Shown: positions 33,006 through 41,186, counted from the stretch's first letter. The stretch: 64,000 bases of DNA from Gallionella capsiferriformans ES-2 (GCF_000145255.1 NC_014394.1:744001-808000), one strand, 5' to 3'. Made by a program: numbers and translations. Notes: generated by a model from the sequence alone, not told the origin.

Positions 33006-34535
33006 TTATGCAGTCGGTTTGATAGGCAGCAATTCGTCGATGCGGCGCATAGTCCAGACGGGGAGTTTTTCCAGTGTGTCTTTCAGCCAGGCGGACGGTT
33101 CAATGCCATTGAGCTTGGCGGTAGCGAACAAGCTTTGAATTGCAGCAGCCCGTTTGCCCGTACGTTCACTTCCTGCAAATAACCAGTTCTTCTTACCCAG
33201 TGCAATCGGGCGGATCGCATTTTCCACCGGGTTATTATCGATGGGTAGATTGCCGGTCTGTGCATAGCGAATCAGGCTGGGCCAACGATGCAGGCTGTAG
33301 TCGATCGCACGGGCCAGTCCGCTGCCGTCAGCCGTTGCGATACGTAAGCGGATCAGCCAGTCGTGCATGTCCACCAGTATCGGCAGACTGTTTAGTAGGC
33401 GGTGTTCTCCACGGGCCGCATGGTCCATTTCGCGAGCCTCTGCTTCAACAGCGTAAAGTTGGGCAATACGCCGCAACGCTTCCGCCGCCTGTGGATGTGC
33501 GCCACTGACCTGAAGGTCGAAGAATTTGCGCCGGGCATGCGCCCAGCAGCCAAGCTCGGTAACAGCAAATTGTGCATCGGCGGCAAACATCTTCTTGTAG
33601 CCGCCGTAGTCGTCGACCATGAGACTTCCTTGCCAGCCATGCAGAAAGTCTCGCGCATGCTGACCGGATCGGCTGCACTGGTAATCGAACACCACGATCG
33701 GAGGTCCCTCATCCAGATCGTTACTCCGGTAGCTCCACAGATAAGCACGCTTGGTCTTGCCTGCTCCCGGATCCAGTTGTTTCACCGGTGTTTCGTCGGC
33801 ATGCAGTACCTGCCGTTGCCTGAGCAGTTCAGATAGCCTGTCTGCAAGCGGTTGCAGGGCAAAGCCCATGCGACCGATCCATTCGCTCATGGTGCTGCGC
33901 GACAGATTGACTTGTTGCCGGGCGGCGATCTGTTCCAGCCTGTACAGCGGCAGATGATCCAGATATTTGCTAGTGGCAACCCAGGTCAGCAAACCGGGCG
34001 CGGCCAACGAGCCGTCGATTACCGCAGGCGCCACGGGTGCTGCGGTGATGGTTTCGCACTTGCGGCAGGCATACTGCGGGCGAATATGGCGAATCACAAA
34101 GAAGCGCGCCGGTTCGATGTCCAGTTGTTCGCTGACATCTTCGCCGATCTTGACCAGATCGGACTGGCAGGCGGAACAGGTGCAGGAATCCGGTTCGTGG
34201 CGCACAACGACACGCTCCAGATGTTCGGGCAAGGTCTGGCGACCGGAACGCGCTCTCGGTGCTGCAGTCGTTGCCGGTAGCTCGGCTTCAACGGCGGCGA
34301 TATCCTGAACCACATCATCCTCGAACAATGAGCGCTGTTCTGCGCTCATCGCTTCGTTCTTGACGCCATACCGCATGCGGCGCAGATAAGCCACCTCCTG
34401 GATCAGTGCCTGAATCTTGATATCTTGTGTTTTGAGCGTTGAATTCAGCGACTGAACAAGTTCGGTGAGACGGGCAATCTCGTCATCGCGAGACTGAGAA
34501 GTGACAGAATGATCGGTTTTATCCAGTGAATTCAT
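33006..34535 (-). CDS. tnpC: IS66 transposase TnpC
   Basis: DDE transposase of 509 residues. An N-terminal leucine-zipper-like coiled coil (LTELVQSLNSTLKTQDIKIQAL cut short here) is followed by a zinc-finger (CTCSACQSDL), DDE residues near LHADETPVK, SLMVDDYGGYK and NNPVENAIRP, and a C-terminal IS66 domain (SLFATAKLNGIEPSAWL). ATG 34535 is preferred; a frame to 34571 adds a hydrophobic stub. All catalytic motifs are intact. Confidence 0.93.
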   Translation of the reverse strand: MNSLDKTDHSVTSQSRDDEIARLTELVQSLNSTLKTQDIKIQALIQEVAYLRRMRYGVKNEAMSAEQRSLFEDDVVQDIAAVEAELPATTAAPRARSGRQTLPEHLERVVVRHEPDSCTCSACQSDLVKIGEDVSEQLDIEPARFFVIRHIRPQYACRKCETITAAPVAPAVIDGSLAAPGLLTWVATSKYLDHLPLYRLEQIAARQQVNLSRSTMSEWIGRMGFALQPLADRLSELLRQRQVLHADETPVKQLDPGAGKTKRAYLWSYRSNDLDEGPPIVVFDYQCSRSGQHARDFLHGWQGSLMVDDYGGYKKMFAADAQFAVTELGCWAHARRKFFDLQVSGAHPQAAEALRRIAQLYAVEAEAREMDHAARGEHRLLNSLPILVDMHDWLIRLRIATADGSGLARAIDYSLHRWPSLIRYAQTGNLPIDNNPVENAIRPIALGKKNWLFAGSERTGKRAAAIQSLFATAKLNGIEPSAWLKDTLEKLPVWTMRRIDELLPIKPTA

Positions 34536-34592
34536 GGGCTTGATTATATCAAATCCAGCCAAAAAACTCACTTAACATCAGGTGGTTAGGCG

Positions 34593-34931
34593 CTAAACTC
34601 GCCACTGCACGGAAGGTGATGCACACAGCCGTTGCCAGTCCACTCCGGTTGTCAACCAACGCCATTGTTCCGCGCTCATTTGGAACAAGGTTTCACCGGG
34701 TGCAGGCCATTTAAAACGTCCCTTGTGCAGGCGACGATGGCACAACCAGACGCCGGTGCCATCCCAGATCAATAGCTTCAGGCGGGAGTAATTGCGATTG
34801 GTGAATCCATAGGCTGTGCCATCGCAGGGAGAACGTCCGTCAATCTGCTGGATCAGCAATGACAGTCGATCCATGCTCCAGCGCATGTCTACGGGTTCCG
34901 CGTGCAGGAATACCTGTTCCGGCTGGATCAT
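34593..34931 (-). CDS. tnpB: IS66 accessory protein TnpB
   Basis: A 112-residue IS66 Orf2 protein: FLHAEPVDMRWSMDRLS near the start, then GRSPCDGTAYGFTNR and LIWDGTGVWLCHRRL, the family signature. It overlaps the tnpA stop by four bases. It is required with tnpA and tnpC for IS66 transposition. Confidence 0.92.
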   Translation of the reverse strand: MIQPEQVFLHAEPVDMRWSMDRLSLLIQQIDGRSPCDGTAYGFTNRNYSRLKLLIWDGTGVWLCHRRLHKGRFKWPAPGETLFQMSAEQWRWLTTGVDWQRLCASPSVQWRV

Positions 34932-35290
34932 TTGAGCCACGCACTTAACCATGTGGCACAAGCTTGCGCTTGATTGCCTGGCCAGCGGATGTTGATGTGC
35001 GTGGTGCGCTTGGTCAGACTAATCTCAATGGGCTCAGTGCAAGCGGCTTCAGTCTGAGCCTTTACCGGCAATTCGACTTGAACGGCAACCAGTTTTGAAG
35101 GTTCTGCTGAGACAGAGGCTGGCAGTTGATTCCGGTAGCGGTCGATCCATTTGCGCAGCAGGTTGGTATTGATACCGTGCGCCAGCGCGATTCTTGAAAC
35201 AGATACGCCAGGCTGGCATTGTGCGACCAGTCCTTGCCTGAACTCGGTTGTATACGTGCGTCGGCGAGGTGCAGGATTCGTAGTACTCAT
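34928..35290 (-). CDS. tnpA: IS66 accessory protein TnpA
   Basis: About 120 residues with a helix-turn-helix typical of IS66 Orf1: TYTTEFRQGLVAQCQPG near 15, then ISRIALAHG-type segment VSRIALAHGINTNLLRKWI. ATG 35290 is assigned; a frame to 35302 adds four residues. First gene of the IS66 operon. Confidence 0.9.
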   Translation of the reverse strand: MSTTNPAPRRRTYTTEFRQGLVAQCQPGVSVSRIALAHGINTNLLRKWIDRYRNQLPASVSAEPSKLVAVQVELPVKAQTEAACTEPIEISLTKRTTHINIRWPGNQAQACATWLSAWLK

Positions 35291-35525
35291 GATGGTGTCC
35301 ACTTAAATTAGGTGGACACCATGCTCTTATCTTTCGCTTAACGAATCAATGTGGCGCGGATGGACGCTTACAGGCGTGGCACATGTTGGTCACCGAGCTT
35401 CTCGACCACTACGCAAATTTTTGTGACAACGGATCAGCCCTATTTTGTCGATGTCTTGGTACAAGAGGACGTGTGGATTCTGGAAAAGGGAGCGGATGGT
35501 TATGCGCACGTTGCGCAGCAAAATA

Positions 35526-36866
35526 TCATGCATCTTTGGATACGGCATTCTTTGGATTATTAAGCGATCTAAGCCAAGCATGCAGTGTGTTGAGGGCTTC
35601 GCGTTTCTCTTCTTCATATTCGTGTCGATCATAGTGTCTGGATTGTATTCCACCGAGACCGTGACTCATGAGTTGAGCTCGTATGTCCTTTGGGATTTTT
35701 AACCCTGCCATTCGTGTTTCAAGCGTGCGACGTAAGTCGGCTAGTTTGAAGGGTGTTGAAGATACCCCTGATTCAACGAATTTAGTTGAGATGCCTGATA
35801 CATAGGTGGTGACCGTGTCAGGGTTTAGCTTTACTTTTCCTGTGGAACTAAACAACCATTTTGTATCAAGAGACTGTGCTCTCGTTACAGCTTCAGAAAT
35901 AATTATGTCTGCCATTCCTTCGAGTGGAATCGGATGTCTGCGCGGTTCCTCTCTTTTTCCTTTTGGGTCGAGAAGCGTTAAAAAGTTGTCTTCGATATCT
36001 GTAACGGTGCCTCTCAGTAATTGGGCCATTCGCTGACCTGCAAGGAATACTGTGGCGCGGATAGCTAGGCCTGCTGCGCCACCGTGTTTTGCTTCCTCTA
36101 AGAGCTGGAATAACTCCTTGTCTGTTAATACTCTATCGCTTGTGCCATTAAATCCTTTTGCTACAGCAAGTTGTGCAGCTGGATTTGAGTTTACGCCGCC
36201 AGTGGTTGCAAAGTCTAATGCTGATTCGGGTGCGGATGAATCGCTCTCTGCCCTCAATGTCAACGCATAGGCAGCACTTACAAAAGATCTCAATTTGTTT
36301 GCAGTACGCCCCTTTCCCATATCAAGCAAGGTACGCTGAACTGTTACCAAGTCTCGTTTACTAATCTCTGACGCAGGCTTGTTCGAAATTGGAGCTAAAT
36401 GTTTTGATAATGAGATGACATCATTCGCTGATTTTATTTTATTCTGTTTTTTAAGATAGTTAACATAGACTGTCATTAGTTTTGATAACGTGTACTCGTC
36501 ACGTTGTTTTCTTTGTTCATCTATGGCTGCTAGTTTTTCTTGTTCAAAATCAATGGCAGCTTGTTTCGCTTGCTCATCGGCCCGCAGTTTCCCTAACACA
36601 TCAGTGTTTTCTTTATAAATAGCTGCGTAGTGACTTGCCGTCGTTCGAGCGGTTTGAATGTCAAACGATGGGAAAGTCCCTAGGTTGATTTGATAGCGTT
36701 TGCCATTGTGTGTGTAACGAAAAATCCAAGTTGCTGAGCCACTAGGCAGGCATCTTAATTGTAAGCGCCAGCCAAGACGTTGCCCGGTGTCATCAGAGAG
36801 AAAAACATCGGCTTTGTCTTTTATAGCCTTTGCGAGAGCTGCTTTAATTGATAGTGATGTGATCAT
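35526..36866 (-). CDS. int: P4-type tyrosine integrase
   Basis: A 446-residue site-specific recombinase with an N-terminal DUF4102-like arm domain (GWRLQLRCLPSGSATWIF, then NLGTFPSF), a SAM-like core domain near 130-210, and a catalytic domain. The active site has R in LAGQRMAQLLRG near 275, DLRRTLETRMA near 385, HGLGGIQ near 410 and the nucleophile Y in SRHYDRHEY near 418. Such integrases use tRNA 3' ends. The gene starts 170 bases from the tRNA-Asn fragment and reads away from it, so this is the integrase end of the element. Confidence 0.92.
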   Translation of the reverse strand: MITSLSIKAALAKAIKDKADVFLSDDTGQRLGWRLQLRCLPSGSATWIFRYTHNGKRYQINLGTFPSFDIQTARTTASHYAAIYKENTDVLGKLRADEQAKQAAIDFEQEKLAAIDEQRKQRDEYTLSKLMTVYVNYLKKQNKIKSANDVISLSKHLAPISNKPASEISKRDLVTVQRTLLDMGKGRTANKLRSFVSAAYALTLRAESDSSAPESALDFATTGGVNSNPAAQLAVAKGFNGTSDRVLTDKELFQLLEEAKHGGAAGLAIRATVFLAGQRMAQLLRGTVTDIEDNFLTLLDPKGKREEPRRHPIPLEGMADIIISEAVTRAQSLDTKWLFSSTGKVKLNPDTVTTYVSGISTKFVESGVSSTPFKLADLRRTLETRMAGLKIPKDIRAQLMSHGLGGIQSRHYDRHEYEEEKREALNTLHAWLRSLNNPKNAVSKDA

Positions 36867-37032
36867 TTGTTTTGCGTGCCGTTATCGTGCCGTTATGCTC
36901 TTAGATTGTTTTGAATAATACTAGACATAAATGGACGATGCAATAAATAAATACCAATGATTACAATGTGATATTGTTATATTCATTGTGTCTCGTGAAT
37001 TTTATTGGACATTGTAGGATGCAATATCTTCT

Positions 37033-37079
37033 GACTGTTAATCCGCAGGTCCCTGGTTCGAGTCCAGGTCGGGGAGCCA
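37033..37079 (+). other. 3' fragment of tRNA-Asn(GTT), attachment site of the element
   Basis: Begins with the anticodon loop CTGTTAA, then the variable loop, the T-arm GGTTCGAGTCC and the acceptor strand ending GGGGAGCCA. The bases upstream do not form the 5' half of a tRNA (CTGA cannot pair with TCCG), so this is a duplicated 3' end made by integration, not a working gene. The intact tRNA-Asn should lie left of the window. Confidence 0.8.
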
Positions 37080-37089
37080 GACAGATAAA

Positions 37090-37119
37090 GGGTTGGTGCT
37101 TAGGTGCCAGCCCTTTTTT
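37090..37119 (+). terminator. tRNA-Asn terminator copy 1
   Basis: GGGTTGGTGC, loop TTAG, GTGCCAGCCC, then six T. The stem pairs fully when G-T pairs are counted. It belongs to the duplicated tRNA-Asn 3' region. Confidence 0.75.
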
Positions 37120-37245
37120 CTCGCCCAAAATTCGTGTTCGTTGGAGTCGGTATAGGTTCACTTTGGCGTTCATACAAGGGTTACACGTCGTCGTGCTAAT
37201 CAAATATAATCACTGCGATTAAATTTGATTTTCAGGAGATTCAGT

Positions 37246-37506
37246 ATGCTCACTAAAGTGCTCACAGCGCATGTTCCCGTTCCACTCATTGAAAAGGTTG
37301 ATTTAATCGCCGCTCGCATGGAACGTTCTCGCGGATGGATCGTGAAGCAGGCGCTGTCCGCTTGGGTTGATCAGGAAGAATTGCGTCGTCGTATGACACT
37401 GGACGCGATGGCAGATGTGGATGCGGGTCACGTCATCGACCATCAATCCGTGCAAGCTTGGGCGGACAGTCTTAGTAGCGATCAACCGCTGCCGGTGCCG
37501 CGTTGA
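37246..37506 (+). CDS. ParD/CopG-like antitoxin
   Basis: An 86-residue ribbon-helix-helix antitoxin. The first strand (VLTAHVPVPLIEKVDLIAA) and the helix RMERSRGWIVKQALSAWV have the RHH spacing; the acidic C-terminal tail binds the toxin. CAGGAG precedes ATG 37246. The stop overlaps the toxin start by one base (TGATG). It forms a ParDE-type module with the next gene, close to the element boundary. Confidence 0.85.
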   Translation: MLTKVLTAHVPVPLIEKVDLIAARMERSRGWIVKQALSAWVDQEELRRRMTLDAMADVDAGHVIDHQSVQAWADSLSSDQPLPVPR

Positions 37507-37781
37507 TGGAATTGAAATGGACGGGCAAGGCATTGTCAGATTTGGCAAGGCTGCATGAGTTTCTTTCACCATTAAACAAGCAAGCCGCTGCCGCCACTGT
37601 GCAATCCCTGACGGCAGCACCCGCCAAGCTCATGGTGCAACCACGTCTGGGTGAAAGGCTGGAAGAGTTTGATCCTCGTGAGGTGCGGCGTATTTTGGTT
37701 GGTCATTATGAGATGCGTTATGAAATTCAACATTCCACAATTTACCTGCTGAGACTCTGGCACACGCGGGAAGATCGTTAG
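37506..37781 (+). CDS. ParE/RelE-family toxin
   Basis: A 91-residue toxin with the RelE/ParE fold: LKWTGKALSDLARLHEFL near 3-20, PRLGERLEEFDPREVRRILV near 46-65 and YEMRYEIQHSTIYLLRLWHTR at the end, where the basic active-site residues lie. Translationally coupled to its antitoxin. ParE poisons gyrase, RelE cleaves mRNA; the type is not resolved by sequence alone. Confidence 0.88.
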   Translation: MELKWTGKALSDLARLHEFLSPLNKQAAAATVQSLTAAPAKLMVQPRLGERLEEFDPREVRRILVGHYEMRYEIQHSTIYLLRLWHTREDR

Positions 37782-37843
37782 ACGATAGCTGTCAAAACGA
37801 TCATGACAGAGCAACGAAACCCAATTAAGTAAGGACGCCCCCT

Positions 37844-38065
37844 ATGCAACACATCGAATTTCAATTGAACAGCGAATATGTCGAACTCAACCAACTGCTC
37901 AAGATGGTCGGCCTATGCGACAGCGGCGGTGCAGGCAAGGCGCTGGTGGCTGAGGGCGTCGTCTCTGTCGATGGGCTACTGGAGCTGCGCAAGACGGCCA
38001 AGATACGTGCAGGGTCGGTTGTGACGCTGGGTGATGTGCAGATCAGTGTGGTGGCCTCTGTGTGA
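37844..38065 (+). CDS. S4-domain RNA-binding protein (YbcJ-like)
   Basis: A 73-residue protein that is a single S4-like domain: YVELNQLLKMVGLCDSGGAG near 10-29, then VVSVDGLLELRKTAKI near 38-53 and a C-terminal strand VTLGDVQISV. Members of the YbcJ group bind structured RNA. It lies 62 bases after the ParE toxin, and repeat R1 begins about 25 bases after its stop. An AAGGA-type site precedes ATG 37844. Confidence 0.85.
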   Translation: MQHIEFQLNSEYVELNQLLKMVGLCDSGGAGKALVAEGVVSVDGLLELRKTAKIRAGSVVTLGDVQISVVASV

Positions 38066-38088
38066 TGCGCAGGGGTTGATGTGGCCTC

Positions 38089-38188
38089 TCAGGAAATATT
38101 TTCCCAGATACACCTGTCGCAATCGACGACCTGACGCCGCTTGCCTGATTGGAGGTGCATTCCCGGCGACGATGCGTCGAGTCCGTCA
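38089..38188 (+). repeat. Dispersed repeat, copy R1
   Basis: The first 66 bases are identical to R3 (42658 onward), then similar to the end CGATGCGTCGAGTCCGTCA. It follows the S4 gene stop by 24 bases. It contains TTTTCCCAGATACACCTGTCG, cut here to TTTTCCCAGATACACC, matching the centre of R2, R4 and R5. Confidence 0.8.
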
Positions 38189-38214
38189 AGATATTCAGGA
38201 AATTTTTGTACCGT

Positions 38215-38886
38215 TCACACAGGTTTGTCACATGTTTGATCGTTCGATGAAATGCGATAGGGGACTTCATCCTCTTTCGGGGCGAGTGAAATTTTGTTGC
38301 CGTTGGTGTGGAGCATTCCCTGATTACTTAGTTGTTTCAGCGTGCGATAGAGTGATTCGTGGCTTAAGCCCAGTTCAGATGCCCATGACTTGCGGGGTTG
38401 ACGCAGGGTGACCGTATCATTGATTCCCTCTGATTCGATGTAATGAATGATCCGCTCCGCCGCCCCATTGAGGCTCAATCGCTCACATTGGGCACGCAGT
38501 TTTCGTACTTCACGGGCAAGCTGATCTATCCATACATTGCGAAAAGGTGAATTTCGATCGAGTGCGGTGCGGAATGCTGCAAGAGGGAAACACAGCAGGA
38601 TTCCTGTCTCGACAGCCAGCGCATCACAATGGTACGCAGTGCTGCCAAGACTGGCCTCGGCGAAGAATCCGCCCCGTGATCTTTGCAAAATAATTTTTGT
38701 GCCGCGCTTGTCGTGACGAATCAGCTGCACTTCACCTTTGACAACGCAAAATAAGTTGCGCACGGAGTCACCAATTCTGAAAATACTATCACCCACTGCC
38801 ATGTTTTTGTATTGAGTTACCTGACGCAGTTCATTTGGTACGTAATCTAAAAATGGTTGGGATTCAATTAGTGGTTGCCAGTCCAT
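38215..38886 (-). CDS. Crp/Fnr-family transcription regulator
   Basis: A 223-residue regulator with a cyclic-nucleotide-type barrel (VGDSIFRIGDSVRNLFCVVKG near 31-51; SRGGFFAEASLG near 70-81) and a winged helix (SWASELGLSHESLYRTLKQL near 168-187). There are no N-terminal Cys ligands for a 4Fe-4S cluster, so it is not Fnr itself. It is divergent from a cytochrome gene with a palindrome between (38910-38923), suggesting local control. The C-terminal 20 residues are polar. Confidence 0.85.
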   Translation of the reverse strand: MDWQPLIESQPFLDYVPNELRQVTQYKNMAVGDSIFRIGDSVRNLFCVVKGEVQLIRHDKRGTKIILQRSRGGFFAEASLGSTAYHCDALAVETGILLCFPLAAFRTALDRNSPFRNVWIDQLAREVRKLRAQCERLSLNGAAERIIHYIESEGINDTVTLRQPRKSWASELGLSHESLYRTLKQLSNQGMLHTNGNKISLAPKEDEVPYRISSNDQTCDKPV

Positions 38887-38909
38887 GTGGTGTATTCAGA
38901 GTCTTTGAT

Positions 38910-38923
38910 ATGATTTGAATCAT
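38910..38923. promoter_or_regulatory. Palindrome between crp-like and cytochrome genes
   Basis: ATGATTTGAATCAT has two perfect 6-bp arms around TG, and resembles the half-site pattern of Crp/Fnr-type operators (TTGAT-N4-ATCAA). It lies 24 bases upstream of the regulator start and about 85 bases upstream of the cytochrome start. Confidence 0.5.
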
Positions 38924-39007
38924 AACAGGTGGGTGATGTGCTGCCCAATAATATAGTCCGCCGAAAATGTGGGGTTTGTTGTACATCACTTTTATAGAAA
39001 GAATTAC

Positions 39008-39475
39008 ATGAAGAAAATTTCTGCATTGTTTGCAATCTTGTTTTGTGGCTATTTGACCATGAGCCAGTCAGTGGCTGAAGAAGGCATTGTTATGGATCAT
39101 CATGCCATGCACCATCAGCACAGCATGGATGAACGTCTTTCTCTTGGGCTATCACCGGAAATGAAGCAGCATCAACTGAAAAATATGCGTTCACATGTGG
39201 TTGCCATTCAGTCTATTGTTGGGCATCTGGCAAACAATGAGTTCGATCAGGCTGCACAGGTCGCACACTCTGACCTTGGATTGACCGATGAGATGAAAAA
39301 AATGTGCTCCACTATGTCGGACAATGAAAAATTCAGGCAGCTCGGTTTGGCGTTCCATCAGAGCGGCGATGATCTGGGCGATACCATAAAGAAGAAGGAT
39401 ATGAAGAAATCACTGGAGGCACTGCAAACCACAATGGGCTATTGCGTGCAGTGTCATGCGACATTCCGACAATAA
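39008..39475 (+). CDS. Periplasmic cytochrome c'-like protein
   Basis: A 155-residue protein with a signal peptide (LFAILFCGYLTMSQSVA, cleaved near 24) and a His-rich start (HHAMHHQHSMDE). The mature body is a helical bundle, and the C-terminal heme site is CVQCH near 148, followed by ATF-RQ, as in class II cytochromes c. ATG 39008 is chosen, since the longer frame (38969) adds only 13 residues and no site. Likely controlled by the divergent Crp-like regulator. Role in NO or metal stress is inference. Confidence 0.8.
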   Translation: MKKISALFAILFCGYLTMSQSVAEEGIVMDHHAMHHQHSMDERLSLGLSPEMKQHQLKNMRSHVVAIQSIVGHLANNEFDQAAQVAHSDLGLTDEMKKMCSTMSDNEKFRQLGLAFHQSGDDLGDTIKKKDMKKSLEALQTTMGYCVQCHATFRQ

Positions 39476-39490
39476 CGACACTTCTGCCTG

Positions 39491-39582
39491 CCCCCGCCGG
39501 GAAATTTGATCTGCGCAGAAATATTTCTCCCGGAAACCTGTCGCTCCCGACGCATCGACGCCAGTCACTTGCCGCAACGGGG
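39491..39582 (+). repeat. Dispersed repeat, copy R2
   Basis: Begins CCGCCGGGAAATTTGAT 15 bases after the cytochrome stop, contains AAATATTTCTCCCGGAAACC, CGACGCATCGACGCC, and ends GCAACGGGG. The two CCGGGA/TCCCGG arms can form a hairpin. Confidence 0.75.
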
Positions 39583-39752
39583 GACTATAGGGGGTTCTGG
39601 CGATGCAACACGGTGCTGAGGTGGCCCAGAAATGCACTCAGTCGGAGTCGCTGCGTGACCGGGATGGCTGCCCCTGTCGGGCGGGGCGGCGGATGCGAGG
39701 TGGGGCAGGTTTTGGATGCAAGGGGCGGCGACGGGGCGTCGGGTGCGTCGAT
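39583..39752. other. Short GC-rich gap between R2 and the zinc-ribbon gene
   Basis: GC-rich, low complexity (GGGGCGGCGG and similar runs). I see no gene or site that I can support. Confidence 0.4.
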
Positions 39753-39980
39753 TCAGGCGCTCTCAATCACCCGTGCAACATCACCGTGGCATTCCGAGCA
39801 CTTCCCAACAAGCAGCAGGTCGCCAGATCGAACAGCGCCGGAAAAATTGCTGATCATGACCTCATGGCGGCATACGCCACACCAGACATTTGAGAGCAGT
39901 TGCTTTCTGATGTCAGCAGGGATTGCGGCGTACAGCTTGGCGGCAGGTGGTGTGAACTTGGGCAGAGTTTCGACGTTCAT
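39753..39980 (-). CDS. Small two-CxxC zinc-ribbon protein
   Basis: A 75-residue protein with CGVCRHE near 45 and CSECHGD near 65, so one zinc ribbon of the C2-C2 type. ATG 39980 gives a compact protein; the frame stays open to 40169 but the extra residues look unrelated. The helix FTPPAAKLYAAIPADIRKQLL precedes the ribbon. Function unknown. It reads against its neighbours. Confidence 0.6.
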   Translation of the reverse strand: MNVETLPKFTPPAAKLYAAIPADIRKQLLSNVWCGVCRHEVMISNFSGAVRSGDLLLVGKCSECHGDVARVIESA

Positions 39981-40280
39981 GGTAGCTTCTCGACTGTTTG
40001 ATACTTGCCAGCATACCCGAAACAGGTTCGGTGCTGAAAGGGTCTTTGATGGCAGCTCAGGGCTGTCTGGAATACGTTGTCCACAATTTCTGTGGATAAG
40101 TCTGTGTAAACTGGCTGAGTTATTGCGGTATGTATCTGCTGAAAAAGAGATTGTTTCGGTTGGCGACATATTTGAGCATGCACAGGATGGACACTCTCAT
40201 AAGTAAAAATAGCTACGCTGATGCGTCGGGTGAGTCGAGTTTTTTGTGTAGAAAATTCACATATATGCTAATATTTGCAC

Positions 40281-40610
40281 ATGAACTGGCGGATAATTTA
40301 CTTTTCTGAACGTGTGCGATCTGATGTGTTGGCCTTGCCTCCCGGCATCCGAGCCGACTATCTGCGTCTGGCTGAACTGATGGAAGAACATGGTGCCGAC
40401 TTGAGGATGCCTCACTCCAAGGCAATGGGAAGTGGTCTGTTTGAATTACGTCCCAAAGGCCCGGAGGGAATCGGTCGTGTGTTCTACTGTACTCAGGTAG
40501 GGCAGATGATTGTTGTGCTTCATTCATTCGTCAAGAAGACACAAAGAACACCGAATAATGAGTTGGATATTGCGACCCGTCGCTTGAAGGAGGTTAAAAA
40601 TGCAAAATGA
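40281..40610 (+). CDS. higB: RelE/HigB-like toxin (phage Gp49-like)
   Basis: A 109-residue toxin of the DUF891/Gp49 type: RIIYFSERVRSDVLALP near 4-20, MPHSKAMGSGLFELRPKG near 44-61, then GRVFYCTQVGQMIVVLHSFVKK near 67, the family signature FxKKTQ with TPNNELDIA. ATG 40281; it overlaps the antitoxin start by 11 bases. In HigBA-type order the toxin comes first. Acts probably as an mRNA interferase. Confidence 0.87.
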   Translation: MNWRIIYFSERVRSDVLALPPGIRADYLRLAELMEEHGADLRMPHSKAMGSGLFELRPKGPEGIGRVFYCTQVGQMIVVLHSFVKKTQRTPNNELDIATRRLKEVKNAK

Positions 40611-40908
40611 ACGATTCAATCCTGTTGCTCACGATGATGCGTTTGTTGCTCAGATGTTGAGTGATGTTGAAACAAAACATGCCTATGATGAGCTTGAGGA
40701 AGAGTATGTGGCTCTGCATGCTGTCTTGCGTGCTCGTCGTGAGGCTGGCTTGACACAGTCCGAGATTGCTCAACGCATGGGTACAACAACTAGTGCAGTG
40801 TCTCGTCTGGAGTCATCTCTGATCAGTCAGAAGCATTCGCCTAGTTTTTCGACATTGAAAAAATATGCTCATGCTTGCGGGAAAAAATTGGTGATCAGTC
40901 TGGCGTGA
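40600..40908 (+). CDS. higA: HigA-like XRE antitoxin
   Basis: A 102-residue protein with an XRE helix-turn-helix: LRARREAGLTQSEIAQRMG near 45-63, then TTSAVSRLESS near 67-77. The N-terminal part (DDAFVAQMLSDVETKHAYDEL) forms the toxin-binding helix. AAGGAGG precedes ATG 40600. Partner of the upstream Gp49-like toxin; both are about 180 bases before the second tRNA-Asn repeat. Confidence 0.88.
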   Translation: MQNERFNPVAHDDAFVAQMLSDVETKHAYDELEEEYVALHAVLRARREAGLTQSEIAQRMGTTTSAVSRLESSLISQKHSPSFSTLKKYAHACGKKLVISLA

Positions 40909-41081
40909 GTCGTGTCGGATTTCAGGAGTTCACACTTTCACGGCAGGACGGATTCGCCTGTTTTCAGAATTCCAGAATTTCTGCTTCTTGGGTCATCAAT
41001 GATTTTTTACTTTTGTAAGGTAAAATGAGGAACATCCCGATGTCAAATTGAAATGGTGATTACCCAGTGCCCATATTGGTT

Positions 41082-41186
41082 CAGGTCGGGGAGCCAGACA
41101 GATAAAGGGTTGGTGCTAACGTACCAACCCTTTTTTCTCGCCCAAAATTTGTGTTCGGCAAAGTCGATATAGGTTATTTCTGGCCA
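41082..41186 (+). repeat. Second copy of the tRNA-Asn 3' end and terminator
   Basis: From CAGGTCGGGGAGCCAG the sequence matches 37065 onward, through GACAGATAAAGGGTTGGTGCT and TTTTTTCTCGCCCAAAATT to about 41186 (first motif cut here to GACAGATAAAGGG). The T-arm is lost, so less of the tRNA remains than at 37033. It marks the right side of a second, older integrated segment (about 4.0 kb, 37,080-41,097). Confidence 0.75.
41107..41136 (+). terminator. tRNA-Asn terminator copy 2
   Basis: GGGTTGGT, loop GCTAACGT, ACCAACCC, then six T. The 8-bp stem is perfect. Differences from copy 1 preserve pairing, so the hairpin is under selection or both were functional. Confidence 0.8.

Larger units (their letters stand above)
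32967..35371 (-). mobile_element. IS66-family insertion sequence, complete
   Basis: Terminal inverted repeats begin GTAAGCGTCC at both ends (32967 on the plus strand, 35371 on the minus strand) and agree at about 16 of the first 21 bases. An 8-bp target duplication, AGGCGTGG, flanks the element perfectly (32959-32966 and 35372-35379). It contains tnpA, tnpB and tnpC on the minus strand. The intact duplication indicates a recent insertion. Confidence 0.95.
32862..35634 (+). pseudogene. Open frame split by the IS66 insertion
   Basis: If IS66 (32967-35371) and one copy of its 8-bp target duplication are removed, frames 32862-32966 and 35380-35634 join without a stop for 119 codons. The first ATG is at 32931 (MLDCFSAESEAW). 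A Cys-containing segment (HYANFCDNGS) follows. The 3' part overlaps the integrase antisense, so coding is uncertain. It may be an original gene beside the integrase. Confidence 0.3.

Noticed and set aside
37033-37079. A functional tRNA-Asn gene
   Set aside because: The 5' half is missing: upstream bases cannot form the acceptor, D-arm or anticodon stem.
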